DNA of 46,865 nt from Amycolatopsis thailandensis (GCF_002234405.1 NZ_NMQT01000029.1:1-46865); one strand, 5' to 3'. Counted from the first letter of the stretch, positions 33,577 to 41,720 are shown. Notes: a model not told the origin generated them from the letters alone. Made by a program: numbers and translations.

Positions 33577-34548
33577 TCAGCGGCGCGGGTCCAACAGCAG
33601 CTTCCCGGAAGTGCGCCGCGACTCGATGTCCACATGCGCCTGTCCCGCTTCACTCAGCGAGTAGCGCTTCGTGATCTCGACCTTCAACTTCCCCTCGCCG
33701 AGCATCTCGAACAAGGCGCCGGCGTGTTCGCGCAGCAACTCGGGCGTGTGGATGTGGTCGGCGAACACGGCGTAGGAGACCTTGATGCTCTTGGGCAGGT
33801 CCGTCAGCCGCACCTGGGGGATGTCGCCGATCAGCGGGCCGTAGTAGACGAGCGTGCCCGACCGGCGCAGCACCTCGACGGAGGAGTCGAAGGTGGCGGC
33901 GCCTCCGCCGTCGAAGACCGCGTGCACTCCCTCGCCGCCGGTGAGCTCCTTGACCCGCTCGGCGAAGGCACCGCCGGTCGAGACGAGCACGTCGTCCGCA
34001 CCCGCCGCCAGGGCGACCGGCACCTTCTCCTCCTGTGACACCAGGCCGATCACGTGCGCTCCGCGCAGTTTCAGCAGCTGGGTGACCATCCGGCCGACCC
34101 CGCCCGCGGCGGAGTGGACCAAGGCGACCCGGCCCTTTTCCAGCGGGGCGACCTCCGTCACGAAGTGATGCGCGGTGAGCCCTTGCATCATGATCGCGGC
34201 GGCGACGTCACCGGGTACTTCGTCGGGAACCGGGACGACCCGGTCGGCCGCGATCGCCAGCCGCTCGGCGTAGCTGCCGTAGGCGTAGACCCACGCGACG
34301 CGGTCACCGACGGCGAAATCGGTGACACCCGCGCCGATCGCCGCGACCCTGCCCGCGCCCTCCACCCCGGGAATGAACGGAAGCCCCTTGGGCAGGCCGT
34401 ATCCGACCCGGGATCCGGTGTCCATGAAATTGACACCGGCGAACTCGATGTCCACGAGCAGTTCACCCGCCCCCGGTACCGGATCCGGCCGGTCACGCGT
34501 TTTCAGCACCTCGGGACCACCGAATTCTTCCACCACTACAGCACGCAT
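33577..34548 (-). CDS. NADPH:quinone oxidoreductase, zinc-independent MDR family
   Basis: A 323-residue medium-chain dehydrogenase/reductase. MRAVVVEEFGGPEVLKTRD opens it, VEGAGRVAAIGAGVTDFAVGD follows, and VHSAAGGVGRMVTQLLKLRG is the cofactor site. No catalytic-zinc cysteines are seen, as in QOR enzymes. Known: reduces quinones with NADPH. The ATG follows GAGGAA. A 32-base near-perfect palindrome lies about 110 bases upstream (34656-34687) and overlaps a possible -35 box, so it is probably repressed by a redox or quinone sensor. Confidence 0.92.
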   Translation of the reverse strand: MRAVVVEEFGGPEVLKTRDRPDPVPGAGELLVDIEFAGVNFMDTGSRVGYGLPKGLPFIPGVEGAGRVAAIGAGVTDFAVGDRVAWVYAYGSYAERLAIAADRVVPVPDEVPGDVAAAIMMQGLTAHHFVTEVAPLEKGRVALVHSAAGGVGRMVTQLLKLRGAHVIGLVSQEEKVPVALAAGADDVLVSTGGAFAERVKELTGGEGVHAVFDGGGAATFDSSVEVLRRSGTLVYYGPLIGDIPQVRLTDLPKSIKVSYAVFADHIHTPELLREHAGALFEMLGEGKLKVEITKRYSLSEAGQAHVDIESRRTSGKLLLDPRR

Positions 34549-34655
34549 CGCAAATTCCTCTTGTCTTTCGTCACGCCGAGCAGATCGGCGTCGAATCGAG
34601 AATTCGTGATCCCGCGTTCCCGCCCGATCACCTCGTACTCGAACGAGACTAGGAG

Positions 34656-34687
34656 CCATTTTTTGTACCTGCAAGTACAGAAAATGG
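34656..34687. promoter_or_regulatory. Palindromic operator upstream of quinone oxidoreductase
   Basis: A 32-base palindrome matching itself at 28 of 32 positions; core TGTACYTGCARGTACA with A/T-rich flanks. On the minus strand TTGCAG, 17 bases, TAGTCT follows it, giving a candidate promoter whose -35 box is inside the palindrome. Known: HxlR/MarR-type quinone sensors bind such sites. The regulator is not in this window. Confidence 0.65.
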
Positions 34688-34709
34688 AACCCTGTCCGCG
34701 CACCCGGGA

Positions 34710-35510
34710 TCAGCTCGCCACGGTCAGGAAACGGATCGCCGAATTGGGCCGGAAACCGATCCGCGGATACACGGGCGCGCCCGCGACAGTGGCGTGCAGG
34801 ACGGCACGCTTGAGCCTTGTGGCCTTCGCTCCCTCGTAAAGCGCCTTGCGGGTGACCGCCTCTCCGAAACCACGGCGTTCGAATCCCGGCGCGGTCGCGA
34901 CCAGGATCACGAACAGGCGGCCGTCCTGTTCCACCGCGGCCGCGCAGGTGACCGGCTTGCCATCCTTCACCCCGAGATAGGCGTGCACGTCGGCTTTCCA
35001 CAGGCTGGAGCCACCGATCCCGTCACGGCCGTCTTCGAGCGGGAATCCGTAGGCCAGGGAGTTGAGATCGGCGTACGCCTCCAGCTGCTCGTCGGTCTGG
35101 ACACGCCGGAAGGTCAGCTCCGGATGCGCCGGTTCCGGTATGGGAAGGAGATCCCCGGCCATGCCGGTGCCGGGAAACGCGAAGCTGAGCCCGGCACGCT
35201 CCGTCGCCGCGTCCAGCTCCGCGAAGGCGTCCGGAGCCAGGAGGTCTTCGAACAGCCAGAGGAAGCCACTCCGCCGCTTCGCCCGCATGATCCCGGCGGC
35301 CTCGTGCAGCCGGCGTTCCAGCAGAACCTTGTTCACACCGGTTTCGGTGAGGGTGAGGCAATTCCAGAAAACGAAGCCGCAGTCCGCCCAGCGCACCGCG
35401 ATACCGGGAAGGTCCCGTACGTCCGCGGCCGGTTCGCGGTCCAGCACCATCCGGCGCCAGACCGCGGCGAGCTGCCGCATCGATTCGATCGACTCCGCAC
35501 TATCCGTCAT
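34710..35510 (-). CDS. GNAT family N-acetyltransferase
   Basis: A 266-residue protein. The C-terminal half (about 125-266) is a GNAT fold with the acetyl-CoA motif VATAPGFERRGFGEAVTRKA (R/Q-x-x-G-x-G/A). The N-terminal half has WADCGFVFWNCLTLTETGV and resembles the two-part GNAT proteins of actinobacteria. Known: transfers acetyl groups to amines; substrate unknown. I start at the ATG with GGAGGG a few bases upstream rather than the TTG four codons earlier. Its end lies 22 bases from the quinone-oxidoreductase operator, so both genes face the same way but are probably separate units. Confidence 0.87.
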   Translation of the reverse strand: MTDSAESIESMRQLAAVWRRMVLDREPAADVRDLPGIAVRWADCGFVFWNCLTLTETGVNKVLLERRLHEAAGIMRAKRRSGFLWLFEDLLAPDAFAELDAATERAGLSFAFPGTGMAGDLLPIPEPAHPELTFRRVQTDEQLEAYADLNSLAYGFPLEDGRDGIGGSSLWKADVHAYLGVKDGKPVTCAAAVEQDGRLFVILVATAPGFERRGFGEAVTRKALYEGAKATRLKRAVLHATVAGAPVYPRIGFRPNSAIRFLTVAS

Positions 35511-35573
35511 CCGGCCCTCCAACGGGTTTCACTCACTTGCGAGAGCAAGGGTATTTCCCGATTTCGGCCGCCA

Positions 35574-35730
35574 CTAGCGTTGAACGACGCACGGCGCGTA
35601 CGTCGGCGCCGTGCTTCGCGGCCACGTAATCGGGTGCGTTCGGGATCGCGGCCAGACCGCCGTCGGAGGCGACGATCCGCGACGACGGGGCACGGGCAGG
35701 CGCCTCAATGGCCGGCGGGGTCGCCCGCAC
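35574..35730 (-). pseudogene. SDR oxidoreductase remnant
   Basis: A short minus-strand stretch reads IVASDGGLAAIPNAPDYVAA followed by KHG, which matches the catalytic region (serine strand, then YxxxK) of classical SDR enzymes. It has neither the N-terminal cofactor motif nor a normal continuation after the lysine; the reading frame is lost into a dispersed element. It looks like a decayed gene fragment. The match is short, so this is tentative. Confidence 0.35.
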
Positions 35731-35801
35731 CCCGAGCGTCCATATGGGACGTTTAGTGACGAGTGAGTGTCCGTTTTATGCTCGTATAGGATGTTCTGCG
35801 T

Positions 35802-35853
35802 GGGGTCGTGAGTGATAAGGAGGGTTAGAACCCTCTTTATCACTCACGACCCC
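35802..35853. repeat. Dispersed palindromic element, copy 2
   Basis: Two 23-base arms (35802-35824 and 35831-35853) around the six-base loop TTAGAA, with one A/G mismatch that would still pair as G-U in RNA. The same orientation and the same flanks as copy 1 at 24172-24223, 11630 bases away, including GTCCATATGGGAC 64 bases to the left. Confidence 0.85.
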
Positions 35854-35969
35854 TTCGAAAAGTCTCTCGCAGGCCAGTTCAGGCCGTGCCGCGAAGGCCC
35901 TGCTCGGCAAGCTGCTCGATCACGCCACGTTCGCCTTACTCCTCGACAACTCAACCTCGTGGCAGCCGG

Positions 35970-37124
35970 TCAGAACAGCGGCAAACCGGGCTCCAGCCCC
36001 AGCCGGACGCGCCCCGAACCGCCGAAGAACTCCGGAGCCTGGTTGACATGCTGCAGCGCGACCATCCCGTCGCGGTACAGCCGTTCGAGAGCGTTGCCCC
36101 GGTAGAGCGAGGTCGAGCTGCCCAGCCGGTACATCGCGACCAGAGCGTCCCTGCCTACGGCGGCCGCGTGGGCCATCGCCGAGTGCAGATCGGCGTGCAG
36201 GGCGACGGTGGTCCGTTCTCCGCGTTCGGCGGTCTCGTCGATCCGCCTGGCCACGTCGAACAGGAACAGGCGCGCGGCGCGGACCGCGGTCTCGTGGCGG
36301 GCCAGCGTTTCCTGGACATGCGGCTGTTCGGCGAGCAGGCCACCGAACGGGGTCGTCTTGCCGGGTGCGAGCGCGACCAGTTCCTCGATGGCCTCCTCGA
36401 CCGCGCCGAGCGCGACGGCGGTGCAGCCGCCGAAGACCAGCAGAATGGGGTTGAGCCGGTAGGTGGGCCGGTCCAGCCGCAGCGGTTCGTCGATGTTCGC
36501 GGTCAACTCGGCCGGGACGAACGCGTCCTCGATCACCACCCGGTGGCTGCCGGTGGCGCGCATGCCGCTGACGTCCCAGGTGTGCTCGATCTTCAGCTGC
36601 TCCTGGCCGACGTGGAACAGGCGCACGTCCGGTTTGCCCGTCGCGGGCTGCCCGCCGTCCATCACGACGCCGAGCGGGACGAACCACTCGGCCGCCTCGA
36701 TCCCGCTGACGATGCTCCACTGTCCGGAAAGCCGGTATCCGCCGTCCACCACGACGGCCTTGCCCGGCTGGCCCGCGTTCGCCAGCACCGGTTCCCTGCC
36801 ACTGGCCCAGACCTTCGCCGCGCCGGCCTCGCCGAGCATCGCCGCGGTGAAACCGAAGTTGGCGTTCCACACGACCCAGGCGACGGAGGTGTCGATCCGG
36901 CCCAGCCGCTCGTAAACGGTCAGCGCGGTGGTGAGCGACACCTCCAGTCCGCCGTACTCGGCGGGGGTGAACAGGCTGAAGGCGCCGGCGTCGCGGAGTT
37001 CGGCGATCAAGTGACCGGGCAGACGGCCGAGTTCGTCGGCTTCGTCCCGCGCGGACTCGATCGCGCCACGCAGCAGGTTCGGCAGGGCCAGCGCCCGGGC
37101 GTCCCCGGAAATGGTGTCGGACAT
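35970..37124 (-). CDS. Acyl-CoA dehydrogenase-like flavoprotein
   Basis: A 384-residue protein of the acyl-CoA dehydrogenase fold. The N-terminal helical domain has LIAELRDAGAFSLFTPAEYG, the beta domain has LSGQWSIVSGIEAAEWF and VSGMRATGSHRVV, and the C-terminal helices have QHVNQAPEFFGGSG. The early VAWVVWNANFG is more like the class D flavin monooxygenases (DszC and pigment hydroxylase types) than fatty-acid enzymes. The reaction and partner reductase are unknown. The ATG is 22 bases downstream of a TGTATACA palindrome. It shares its direction with the MFS gene, 43 bases away. Confidence 0.85.
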   Translation of the reverse strand: MSDTISGDARALALPNLLRGAIESARDEADELGRLPGHLIAELRDAGAFSLFTPAEYGGLEVSLTTALTVYERLGRIDTSVAWVVWNANFGFTAAMLGEAGAAKVWASGREPVLANAGQPGKAVVVDGGYRLSGQWSIVSGIEAAEWFVPLGVVMDGGQPATGKPDVRLFHVGQEQLKIEHTWDVSGMRATGSHRVVIEDAFVPAELTANIDEPLRLDRPTYRLNPILLVFGGCTAVALGAVEEAIEELVALAPGKTTPFGGLLAEQPHVQETLARHETAVRAARLFLFDVARRIDETAERGERTTVALHADLHSAMAHAAAVGRDALVAMYRLGSSTSLYRGNALERLYRDGMVALQHVNQAPEFFGGSGRVRLGLEPGLPLF

Positions 37125-37145
37125 GAACCCAGGCTGCCAAAGCGA

Positions 37146-37153
37146 TGTATACA
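37146..37153. promoter_or_regulatory. TGTATACA palindrome, GntR-like operator or -10 box
   Basis: A perfect eight-base palindrome 22 bases ahead of the acyl-CoA dehydrogenase-like gene. The core resembles GntR/FadR-type half sites (TGTATACA). Its TATACA could alternatively be a -10 box. It is between this gene and the end of the MFS gene. Confidence 0.35.
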
Positions 37154-37167
37154 ACCGATTTACACCG

Positions 37168-38508
37168 CTAAACCCGCTCGGCGTCGAAGTCCGCGCCCCT
37201 GGTTTCGGCGCTGAAGAACAAGGCCACGAGGGTGACCGCGATGGTGGCGACGAGGTACAGCACGACGGCGGTGGTCCCGTGGTTCTCGACGAGCCAGACG
37301 GCGATGAAGGGAGCCGGCGCACCCGCGATGATCGACGAACCCTGGAAGACCAGCGAAGCTCCGGCGAAGCGGCGATGAGTCGGGAAGAGTTCCGCGATCC
37401 AAGCCGCCTCGGGACCGGCGAGGAGACCGTGCAACGCCGCGCCGACGCCCACGCCGATGTAGAGCAACGGCAGGCTCTCCGACTGGACCATGAGGAAGAA
37501 CAACGGCGCCCACAGCGCCAGGCCCGCGGCCGGGACCAGCATCGCGATCCGCCGTCCGACCACGTCGGACCAGTGTCCACCGGTCAGCATCCCCGCGAAC
37601 TGCAGCAACGATCCGAAGGTCACCGCGAGGAGGACGTCGGATTTGGTGTACCCGAACGAAGTCGTGGCGTAAGCCACCACGAAGACGGTGTACACGTAGA
37701 ACGCGACGTTCTCGCCCAGCCGTACGCCGAGGCCACGCAGGACCGGCCCCGGGTGAGCGAGGGTCTCCAGGATGCTCGACCGCGCCTGCTCGGCCGCGAC
37801 GGCGCGCGAACGCGCCTGCTGGAACACGGGTGATTCGTCGACGCGGCGGCGGATCCAGAAGCCGACGACCAGCAGCGGAACGGCGAGCAGGAATCCGATG
37901 CGCCAGCCCCACTGCGTGAACTGCCCGCCGGACAGCACGAGGGTCAGCACGCTCACCACCCCGGTCGCCAGCACGGTGCCGAGCGGGGCCCCCGCCTGCG
38001 GCCAGGCGGCCCAGAACCCCCGGCGGCGAGGGCTCCCGTACTCGCTCACCATCAGCACGGCCGCCCCGAACTCGCCACCGAGCGCGAAGCCCTGGACCAA
38101 GCGCAAGACGACCAGCGAGATCGTCGCTCCGATACCCGCCTGCGCGTACGTGGGCAGCAGCCCGATGGCCGAAGTGGACAGGCCGAGCAGCAGGAACGTC
38201 ACGACCAGCATGGGTTTGCGGCCGACGCGGTCACCGAGATGCCCGAAGACGATGCCGCCGATCGGGCGCGCGACGAACCCGAGCCCCTGGGTGGCGAGAG
38301 CCAGCAGCAACTGGGCGACGGCGTTTCCGCCCGGGAAGAACAGCGGCCCGAGCACGGTCGCGGCGAGGATGCCGTAGAGCGCGAAGTCGTACCACTCCAG
38401 CACGGCACCGGCGGTGCTGCCCGCCAGCACCCGCCGGAACGCCGAACGGCTCACCGCGGGCCCGGATTTCACGACATTCGCCTCGTCCGGGGTGGGCAGG
38501 TCGGACAT
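37168..38508 (-). CDS. MFS transporter, metabolite:H+ symporter type
   Basis: A 446-residue membrane protein with about 12 helices. The GHLGDRVGRKPMLVV loop between helices 2 and 3 and the RRGFWAAWPQAGAPLG segment are typical of the MHS (ShiA/ProP-like) family. VLEWYDFALYGILAA is the first helix. The ATG at 38508 has GGAGGAG ten bases upstream; a longer frame back to 38691 lacks a site. Known: takes up organic acids, osmolytes or shikimate-like compounds; substrate unknown. Confidence 0.9.
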   Translation of the reverse strand: MSDLPTPDEANVVKSGPAVSRSAFRRVLAGSTAGAVLEWYDFALYGILAATVLGPLFFPGGNAVAQLLLALATQGLGFVARPIGGIVFGHLGDRVGRKPMLVVTFLLLGLSTSAIGLLPTYAQAGIGATISLVVLRLVQGFALGGEFGAAVLMVSEYGSPRRRGFWAAWPQAGAPLGTVLATGVVSVLTLVLSGGQFTQWGWRIGFLLAVPLLVVGFWIRRRVDESPVFQQARSRAVAAEQARSSILETLAHPGPVLRGLGVRLGENVAFYVYTVFVVAYATTSFGYTKSDVLLAVTFGSLLQFAGMLTGGHWSDVVGRRIAMLVPAAGLALWAPLFFLMVQSESLPLLYIGVGVGAALHGLLAGPEAAWIAELFPTHRRFAGASLVFQGSSIIAGAPAPFIAVWLVENHGTTAVVLYLVATIAVTLVALFFSAETRGADFDAERV

Positions 38509-38930
38509 TCTCGCTCCTCCTCGGACCGACGGGTGACCAGTCGCACGATAACCGGACACCAGTGACCAGATATCGGACGCCGTGAACATAGCCCTCTTGC
38601 CGCGGAGACCGCAATCGGCATGGGCACGCCGCCTTCCCGAGGTCTGTTCCGAGGCATAGTCGAACCGGGAGGTGGCGTCCACGGGAGTCAAGGTTCCGCG
38701 TCTGGTGGGATTGTCCGTGCCCGCTGGGGCGCATCGGCTCGTGGTCGCGGCCAGCCCCGGGAGCCACTACCCCGTCCGCTGGCTCAGGAAGAAGCCGCGG
38801 CCCCGGCCGAAGCCCTCATCGGGGCACCGGCCGCGGCGTGGTTGATCAACCGCGCACGGCTCTGTCAACCCGGCGAAGGGCGGTGGTGTGGCGGCGACTT
38901 TCGCCGCACACTGTCGCGGCGAGGTGAGCC
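38509..38930. other. Intergenic stretch with palindromes before the HTH gene
   Basis: No gene is supportable; reading frames here lack family features. Two structures stand out. GGTTGATCAACC at 38840-38851 is a perfect 12-base palindrome. A 38886-38911 hairpin (GTGTG plus GCGGCGA pairing with TCGCCGC plus ACAC, one bulged G, three-base loop) ends nine bases before the GAGGTGAG ribosome site. Two direct GTGACCAG strings lie at about 38534 and 38563, upstream of the MFS gene. Confidence 0.55.
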
Positions 38931-39851
38931 ATGACCCCAGCCGACGATTTCGCCGAGGCGCTGCGGACCGGCCCGTTCTGCCGTGCGTTGTCGATGGCGG
39001 TGCAGACCCGCCGACTCAGCCTCCGGCAGTTGCGTTACCGGCTCCATGCCCGGGGTGCCTCGGTGAGCACGATGACGCTGAGCCATTGGCAGAACGGCCG
39101 AAGCGTGCCGGAGCGGGAGGAATCGCTTCGGGCCGTGGAAATCCTGGAAGAGGTGCTCGCGCTGGAAGCGGGCTCCCTGCGCCGGCTGCTCGGCTCTCCC
39201 CGCCCGCGTGGTCGCGGCGTGCGTTCCGCCGTACCGTTCCAGCGCCTGCATCGGGCGTGGGGGCATCCGGCATTCCTGCCGCCGCTGCTCGAAGAGTTCC
39301 AGGACAGCCTGATGAATCCGGTCCGCAAGCTCGATCTGCGCGAAACGTTCCATGTGCGACCGGATCGGCGCGCCGGCCGGATCGTGGTCCGGGAACTCGT
39401 CGAGGCCCGGAAGGACGGGACGAACACGATGATTCTCGCCGCCAGAAGCAAACCGGGCGTTCCGCCGCCACTGGTGGTGGAAGGCGACCGGTGCCGTCCG
39501 GGCACGGTGCTCACGCTCGACGAAGAGGGCTTCTCGCTGACAGAACTGGTGCTGGACAGGACCTTGCGACGCGGCGAACGGCTCGCCATCGGCTTCGTCC
39601 AGGAATACCCACGCCCGATCGTCGCCGAGCATCACCATCGCAGGATCGCGGAATCCGTGGCTCATTACCACGGTCAGGTCGTCTTCACCCGTGACGCGGA
39701 GCCGGTCGTGTGCCGGACTTGGCGGACCCGCACGCCCGAAAACCGGACCAGCGGGTGGATCGCCGTACGCCCCGACGCGAGCCACACCGTCCACGTGTCG
39801 CGGCGGAACGCGGCCCCCGGGGTTCACGGTCTCCAGTGGAGCTGGGAATAG
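38931..39851 (+). CDS. HTH-containing protein of unknown function
   Basis: A 306-residue protein. Residues about 15-85 look like an XRE-type helix-turn-helix: LSLRQLRYRLHARGASVSTM, then LSHWQNGRSVPEREESLRAV. The rest is a beta-rich region with no family I recognise; VVVRELVEARKDGTNTMIL and HHHRRIAESVAHYHGQVVF are the more distinctive parts. No membrane segment or signal peptide. The ATG follows GAGGTGAG. It is likely a DNA-binding regulator, possibly autoregulated at the upstream palindromes (inference). Confidence 0.75.
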   Translation: MTPADDFAEALRTGPFCRALSMAVQTRRLSLRQLRYRLHARGASVSTMTLSHWQNGRSVPEREESLRAVEILEEVLALEAGSLRRLLGSPRPRGRGVRSAVPFQRLHRAWGHPAFLPPLLEEFQDSLMNPVRKLDLRETFHVRPDRRAGRIVVRELVEARKDGTNTMILAARSKPGVPPPLVVEGDRCRPGTVLTLDEEGFSLTELVLDRTLRRGERLAIGFVQEYPRPIVAEHHHRRIAESVAHYHGQVVFTRDAEPVVCRTWRTRTPENRTSGWIAVRPDASHTVHVSRRNAAPGVHGLQWSWE

Positions 39852-39967
39852 CGTTTCTCTGTTTACGGATTCTTCCGCCGAAGGTTTCCCGCGCAGAGGC
39901 GTCCGGTTAGGTTCGAGGCGCACAGTTCCTTGTGCGAAAGGCCTACCGCGAGGAAAGAAGGTCCACA

Positions 39968-40525
39968 GTGAACAGCAGGACTGCACGTGCTCTGGCCATC
40001 GCCGCCCTCGCCGGAGCGATGCTCGGCGTCGCGGCGCCGTCGGCTTCCGCGAGCTCGGTGCCGGGTTACCGGACCTGGCTGTCCGACGTGCACACGGCCA
40101 TGCAGGGCGGCACGAGCTACCTCGACCAGCGGATCGCCAAGGGCGGCACGAAACTGGCGGTCGTCACCGACATCGACAACACCGCGCTCGAGACCTACTA
40201 CCACCCCGGCGAGCCGACCGCGGACGTGCTCGCTTTCATCAAGCACGCCAAGGAAAAGGGCGTCTCGGTGCTGGTGGCCAGCTACCGCAGCAGCGCGAGC
40301 AGCGCCAAAGAGGCGCTCGTCGACGCCGGCTACCCGGTGGACCGCGTCTGCGTCCGGAAGAGCTCGGAGTCCCACGCGACCGACACGAAACAGCGCTGCC
40401 GCAAGGAATACGCCGCCGCCGGGTACACGATCATCGCCAACGTCGGGAACCGTCCCGGTGACTTCACCGGTGGCAACTACGAGAAGGGCTTCAAGCTGCC
40501 CGATTACAACGAGCAGCTCTCCTAG
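39968..40525 (+). CDS. Secreted HAD-superfamily acid phosphatase
   Basis: A 185-residue protein with a signal peptide (ALAIAALAGAMLGVAAPSAS, cleavage near residue 29). The HAD nucleophile motif is Asp68-x-Asp70-x-Thr72 in VVTDIDNTALETYYH, and VLVASYRSSASS and IIANVGNRPGDF supply the later motifs. Known: class B/IIIB acid phosphatases of this type release phosphate from organic esters outside the cell. The GTG start has GAAAGAAGG ahead of it. It converges with the YdcF gene over 35 bases and ends just before a strong hairpin. Confidence 0.9.
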   Translation: MNSRTARALAIAALAGAMLGVAAPSASASSVPGYRTWLSDVHTAMQGGTSYLDQRIAKGGTKLAVVTDIDNTALETYYHPGEPTADVLAFIKHAKEKGVSVLVASYRSSASSAKEALVDAGYPVDRVCVRKSSESHATDTKQRCRKEYAAAGYTIIANVGNRPGDFTGGNYEKGFKLPDYNEQLS

Positions 40526-41147
40526 CGCTCAGGAGGGAACGAGCCCGGCCTGTCGTTGACAGGCCGGGCTCGCCTGCGAGGCGGCGGAGCGTCCACAGTC
40601 CATACAGAGCCAAAAGCGGTTTGGCGAACAGCCACTCTCCGGGACGGTAGTCTTCCGCGGGCACGAGCCTTTCGGCGAGATCAGGGCGCTGCCGGCGCAA
40701 GTACGCGCGGGCTTTGAGCGCGTGAGCCGGCTGGGAGGCGATCTTGACGCGGTCGACGCTTTCCAGCAGGGGAATCACGTTCGTGACGTTCTCCCACGTC
40801 GATCTGCTTTGCTCTTCGAGGACGACCGTGCCGTCGAACCCGAGCGCGGACTTCGCGTAGTCGGCCATCAACCGGGCCTCGGACTCGCCGCCGCTGGTCG
40901 AGCCGCCGCTGAAGATCACGAACGTGTCCCGCCTGTTCCCGGTGGCGACCGAGCGAAGGCCCGCCCGGACTCGCCAGCGATTGACGAAGTTCGCCGTCGC
41001 CTGGGGGTTCCGGTACCCCAGCACGACAACCGCCTCGGAGCCGCCCTGACCTTCCCTCACGAGAGTGCGGGACCAACGCCGGTTCAACCATTCTCCCCAG
41101 CCGAGGGCCATCGCCCCGGCGATCGCCCATCCGGTCCGCCGCCTCAT
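40491..41147 (-). CDS. YdcF-like (DUF218) membrane-anchored protein
   Basis: A 218-residue protein with an N-terminal hydrophobic segment (WAIAGAMALGWGEWL). VVVLGYRNPQATANF, FVIFSGGSTSGGESEARLM and LEEQSRSTWENVTNVIPLL are typical of the DUF218/YdcF family, which includes ElyC- and SanA-like proteins with suspected envelope roles. The reading frame passes through a perfect terminator-like hairpin near its end (40540-40572), so the last 28 residues would be read across that hairpin. Function uncertain. Confidence 0.83.
   Translation of the reverse strand: MRRRTGWAIAGAMALGWGEWLNRRWSRTLVREGQGGSEAVVVLGYRNPQATANFVNRWRVRAGLRSVATGNRRDTFVIFSGGSTSGGESEARLMADYAKSALGFDGTVVLEEQSRSTWENVTNVIPLLESVDRVKIASQPAHALKARAYLRRQRPDLAERLVPAEDYRPGEWLFAKPLLALYGLWTLRRLAGEPGLSTTGRARSLLSARRAARCNRAA
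40540..40572. terminator. Perfect bidirectional terminator hairpin
   Basis: CGAGCCCGGCCTGTC (40540-40554), loop GTT, exact complement (40558-40572). It lies 14 bases past the acid phosphatase stop and inside the C-terminal codons of the convergent YdcF gene. A 15-base-pair, very GC-rich stem with a three-base loop, able to act on either strand. Confidence 0.85.
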
Positions 41148-41227
41148 GGGACGACCCTAGAGCACCCGCGACCGCGGAGCGGCCGGGATGGTTGCCCTGG
41201 TGCCGATCGTCGTCGGGAACGCGTCCC

Positions 41228-41614
41228 TCAGGAGTCCCCGGATCCGTACGGGCGGGTGAGGATCTCCAGCACGTGACCGTCGGGATCGTCGAAGTAGACC
41301 CCTCGGCCGCCGTCGTTGGTGTTGATCTCGCCGGGCCGGTAGTGCCTCGGCCCCGCCCAGTACGGCAGCCCTCCTTCGCGGATCCGCCCGAAGATCGTGT
41401 CGAACTCGTCCTCCTCGACCAGGAACGCGTAATGCTGCCTGGAAAACTCCCCCTCGTCGTGCATGACATCGAGCGAGACCCCGTTGTCGGTCTGGACCAC
41501 CAGGAACGGGCCGAACTCGGCGGGTTCGGGCAGTCCGAGGACCGAGACCAGGAAGTCCGCCGTCGCGGCCCGGTCGGTGGCGTGGATGATCGTGTGATTC
41601 AGCTGCACTGTCAT
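41228..41614 (-). CDS. VOC (glyoxalase/bleomycin-resistance) family protein
   Basis: A 128-residue two-repeat VOC protein. LNHTIIHATDRAATADFLVS starts the first repeat and FAFLV-like AFLVEEDEFDTIFGRI the second, with DGGRGVYFDDPDGHVLEILT bearing the C-terminal metal-ligand region. Known: this family includes isomerases, dioxygenases and drug-binding proteins; substrate unknown. The ATG at 41614 is six bases after a TAGGAT box, so the mRNA may be leaderless. Single-gene unit. Confidence 0.88.
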   Translation of the reverse strand: MTVQLNHTIIHATDRAATADFLVSVLGLPEPAEFGPFLVVQTDNGVSLDVMHDEGEFSRQHYAFLVEEDEFDTIFGRIREGGLPYWAGPRHYRPGEINTNDGGRGVYFDDPDGHVLEILTRPYGSGDS

Positions 41615-41620
41615 GAAAAA

Positions 41621-41651
41621 ATCCTAAAATCTCAAGTTAGCTGGAGGTCAA
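41621..41651 (-). promoter_or_regulatory. Housekeeping-type promoter candidate for VOC gene
   Basis: On the minus strand: TTGACC, 19 bases, TAGGAT, ending six bases before the ATG. The spacing is slightly long for a -35/-10 pair. It differs from the GGGTA-type sites elsewhere in the window. Confidence 0.45.
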
Positions 41652-41720
41652 CCCGCGCCTTGGTAACGTTTCCCGGCTTCTCACGACTTGAGTAGTGCAA
41701 GCCGACACGAAGGGGACGTG

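Larger units (their letters stand above)
35523..35969. other. Intergenic stretch with dispersed element, copy 2
   Basis: No intact gene. It holds an SDR-like remnant (35574-35730, minus) and copy 2 of the dispersed palindromic element (35738-35899). Confidence 0.6.

Noticed and set aside
38620..38934. A 104-codon plus-strand frame in the gap before the HTH gene
   Set aside because: It has no ribosome binding site or family, and ends across the HTH gene's start; I take it as non-coding.
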